A DNA stretch of 64,000 bases, taken from contig NW_005196094.1 in assembly GCF_000372725.1 (NCBI RefSeq), positions 83,399 to 147,398 on the forward strand. Direction: 5' to 3'. Positions within the stretch are counted from its first letter, which is position 1; the number at the start of each line of letters is the position of its first letter. Position numbers and translations under genes: made by a program. The notes beneath the pieces were generated by a model. The model was not told the DNA's origin and ran no database searches. It saw only the letters and a program-made list of their open reading frames with translations. Positions 63,567 to 64,000 of this stretch are shown here, in pieces. The stretch is from Emiliania huxleyi CCMP1516 (Eukaryota > Haptophyta > Isochrysidales > Noelaerhabdaceae).

Positions 63567-64000
63567 GGCTCCTCCTTGGCTCGCTCCGCGAAGGCGGGCA
63601 GGCGCGGCGGGTCGGCGGGCGGCTTCGCCTCGGCGAGGAGCTCGACTTTTGCCGGCGTCGGCGTCGGCGGGGGCGGCTGGAGAGGCGCGTGGGCGGCCGG
63701 CGAGAACTTTGGCGGAGTCGGCACCAGCCGGCAGGAGAGGGCGGTGCGGGGCGTGAAGGTGCTGCCCCAGGCGGAGCCCGGCATGTTGTAGTCGCTCAGC
63801 TGCTTGGGCGGCACGCCGCTGAACGGCGCGAGCGTCTCCCGCCGCCGAGGCCGCACGGAGGGCGTGATGCCGGCCGGTGCGGGTGTGCCGGCGGGTGCGG
63901 AGCCGGGCGTGGGCGGCGGCGGCTGGGACAGCAGGGGCGGCGGCAGCGGCGGCGGTGGTGGTGGCGGCGGCGGCGGCACGGCGGCGCGGGCACGCTTGGA
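62811..64000 (-). CDS. PolyQ coiled-coil protein, 3' part (continues beyond window)
   Basis: The frame is open to the window edge at 64000 and reads back from there: a proline run, then LSDYNMPGSAWGSTF, PRLPAFAERAKEEP, and about 24 glutamines coded by (CAG)n (about 63450-63562). Then comes a short coiled coil, LLAEVEALRDENEMLRARLA. A stop at 63308 is avoided if an intron joins to ISAAREAAAAETRAQCKAEA at ~63233 (acceptor CTCAG), and the frame then continues Pro/Ala-rich to a stop at 62811. PolyQ plus coiled coil is common in nuclear regulators, but no family was recognised. The 5' part is outside the window. Confidence 0.55.
63450..63565 (+). repeat. (CTG)n / CAG trinucleotide repeat
   Basis: Long run of CTG on the + strand coding polyglutamine on the minus strand, with a few interruptions (GCTGTGGCTG). 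Confidence 0.95.

Overview
The window looks like nuclear DNA of a GC-rich, plastid-bearing, non-green alga, most likely a haptophyte of the Emiliania/Gephyrocapsa/Chrysochromulina kind. This is inferred from five things: a base composition that looks well above 60% GC; genes on both strands; short introns, many starting with GC instead of GT and often made of minisatellites; a plastid-type MEP-pathway enzyme (DXR) beside mitochondrial PDH E1-alpha; and eukaryotic regulators (PP2A B55, FCP1 phosphatase, HECT ligase, tubby). No bacterial operons, ribosomal RNA genes, tRNA genes or CRISPR arrays were seen. The genus is not proven.

Layout. 0-13 kb: a terminal-inverted-repeat (TIR) element, a small two-exon gene, an intronless gene for a double ABC ATPase fused to an acetyltransferase with a PCNA-binding motif, an ASCH-domain gene, a secreted ShK/SAP-like gene, an ORF interrupted by one TGA, and a myristoylated coiled-coil protein. 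13.5-15.9 kb: a 2.4-kb unit with identical 160-bp direct repeats around an ORF whose C-terminus has tyrosine-recombinase spacing. 16-27 kb: MITEs, a tafazzin-like acyltransferase, a 1.5-kb foldback element, a Cys-rich repeat protein, a membrane protein and a TIR element carrying a SAP ORF. 27.5-42 kb: FCP1 phosphatase, a 116-aa protein, a HECT ligase, a tubby-like protein and PDH E1-alpha. 42-46 kb: RNase H and repeat debris plus a TMEM163-like transporter. 46-58 kb: lipoxygenase, PP2A B55 and DXR, the last two convergent. 58-62.5 kb: a decayed retroelement with RNase H and DUF4326-like parts. The end holds the 3' part of a polyQ coiled-coil gene that runs off the window.

The host genes look like unrelated housekeeping, signalling and metabolic functions rather than one pathway. 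Three things stand out: the tyrosine-recombinase unit, the ABC-ABC-GNAT-PIP protein, and the high share of GC-AG introns (at least 15, against about 10 GT-AG, among junctions placed by protein continuity). Several TIR elements carry coding-looking fragments. All splice sites were placed by eye from reading frame and family conservation; none is supported by transcripts.
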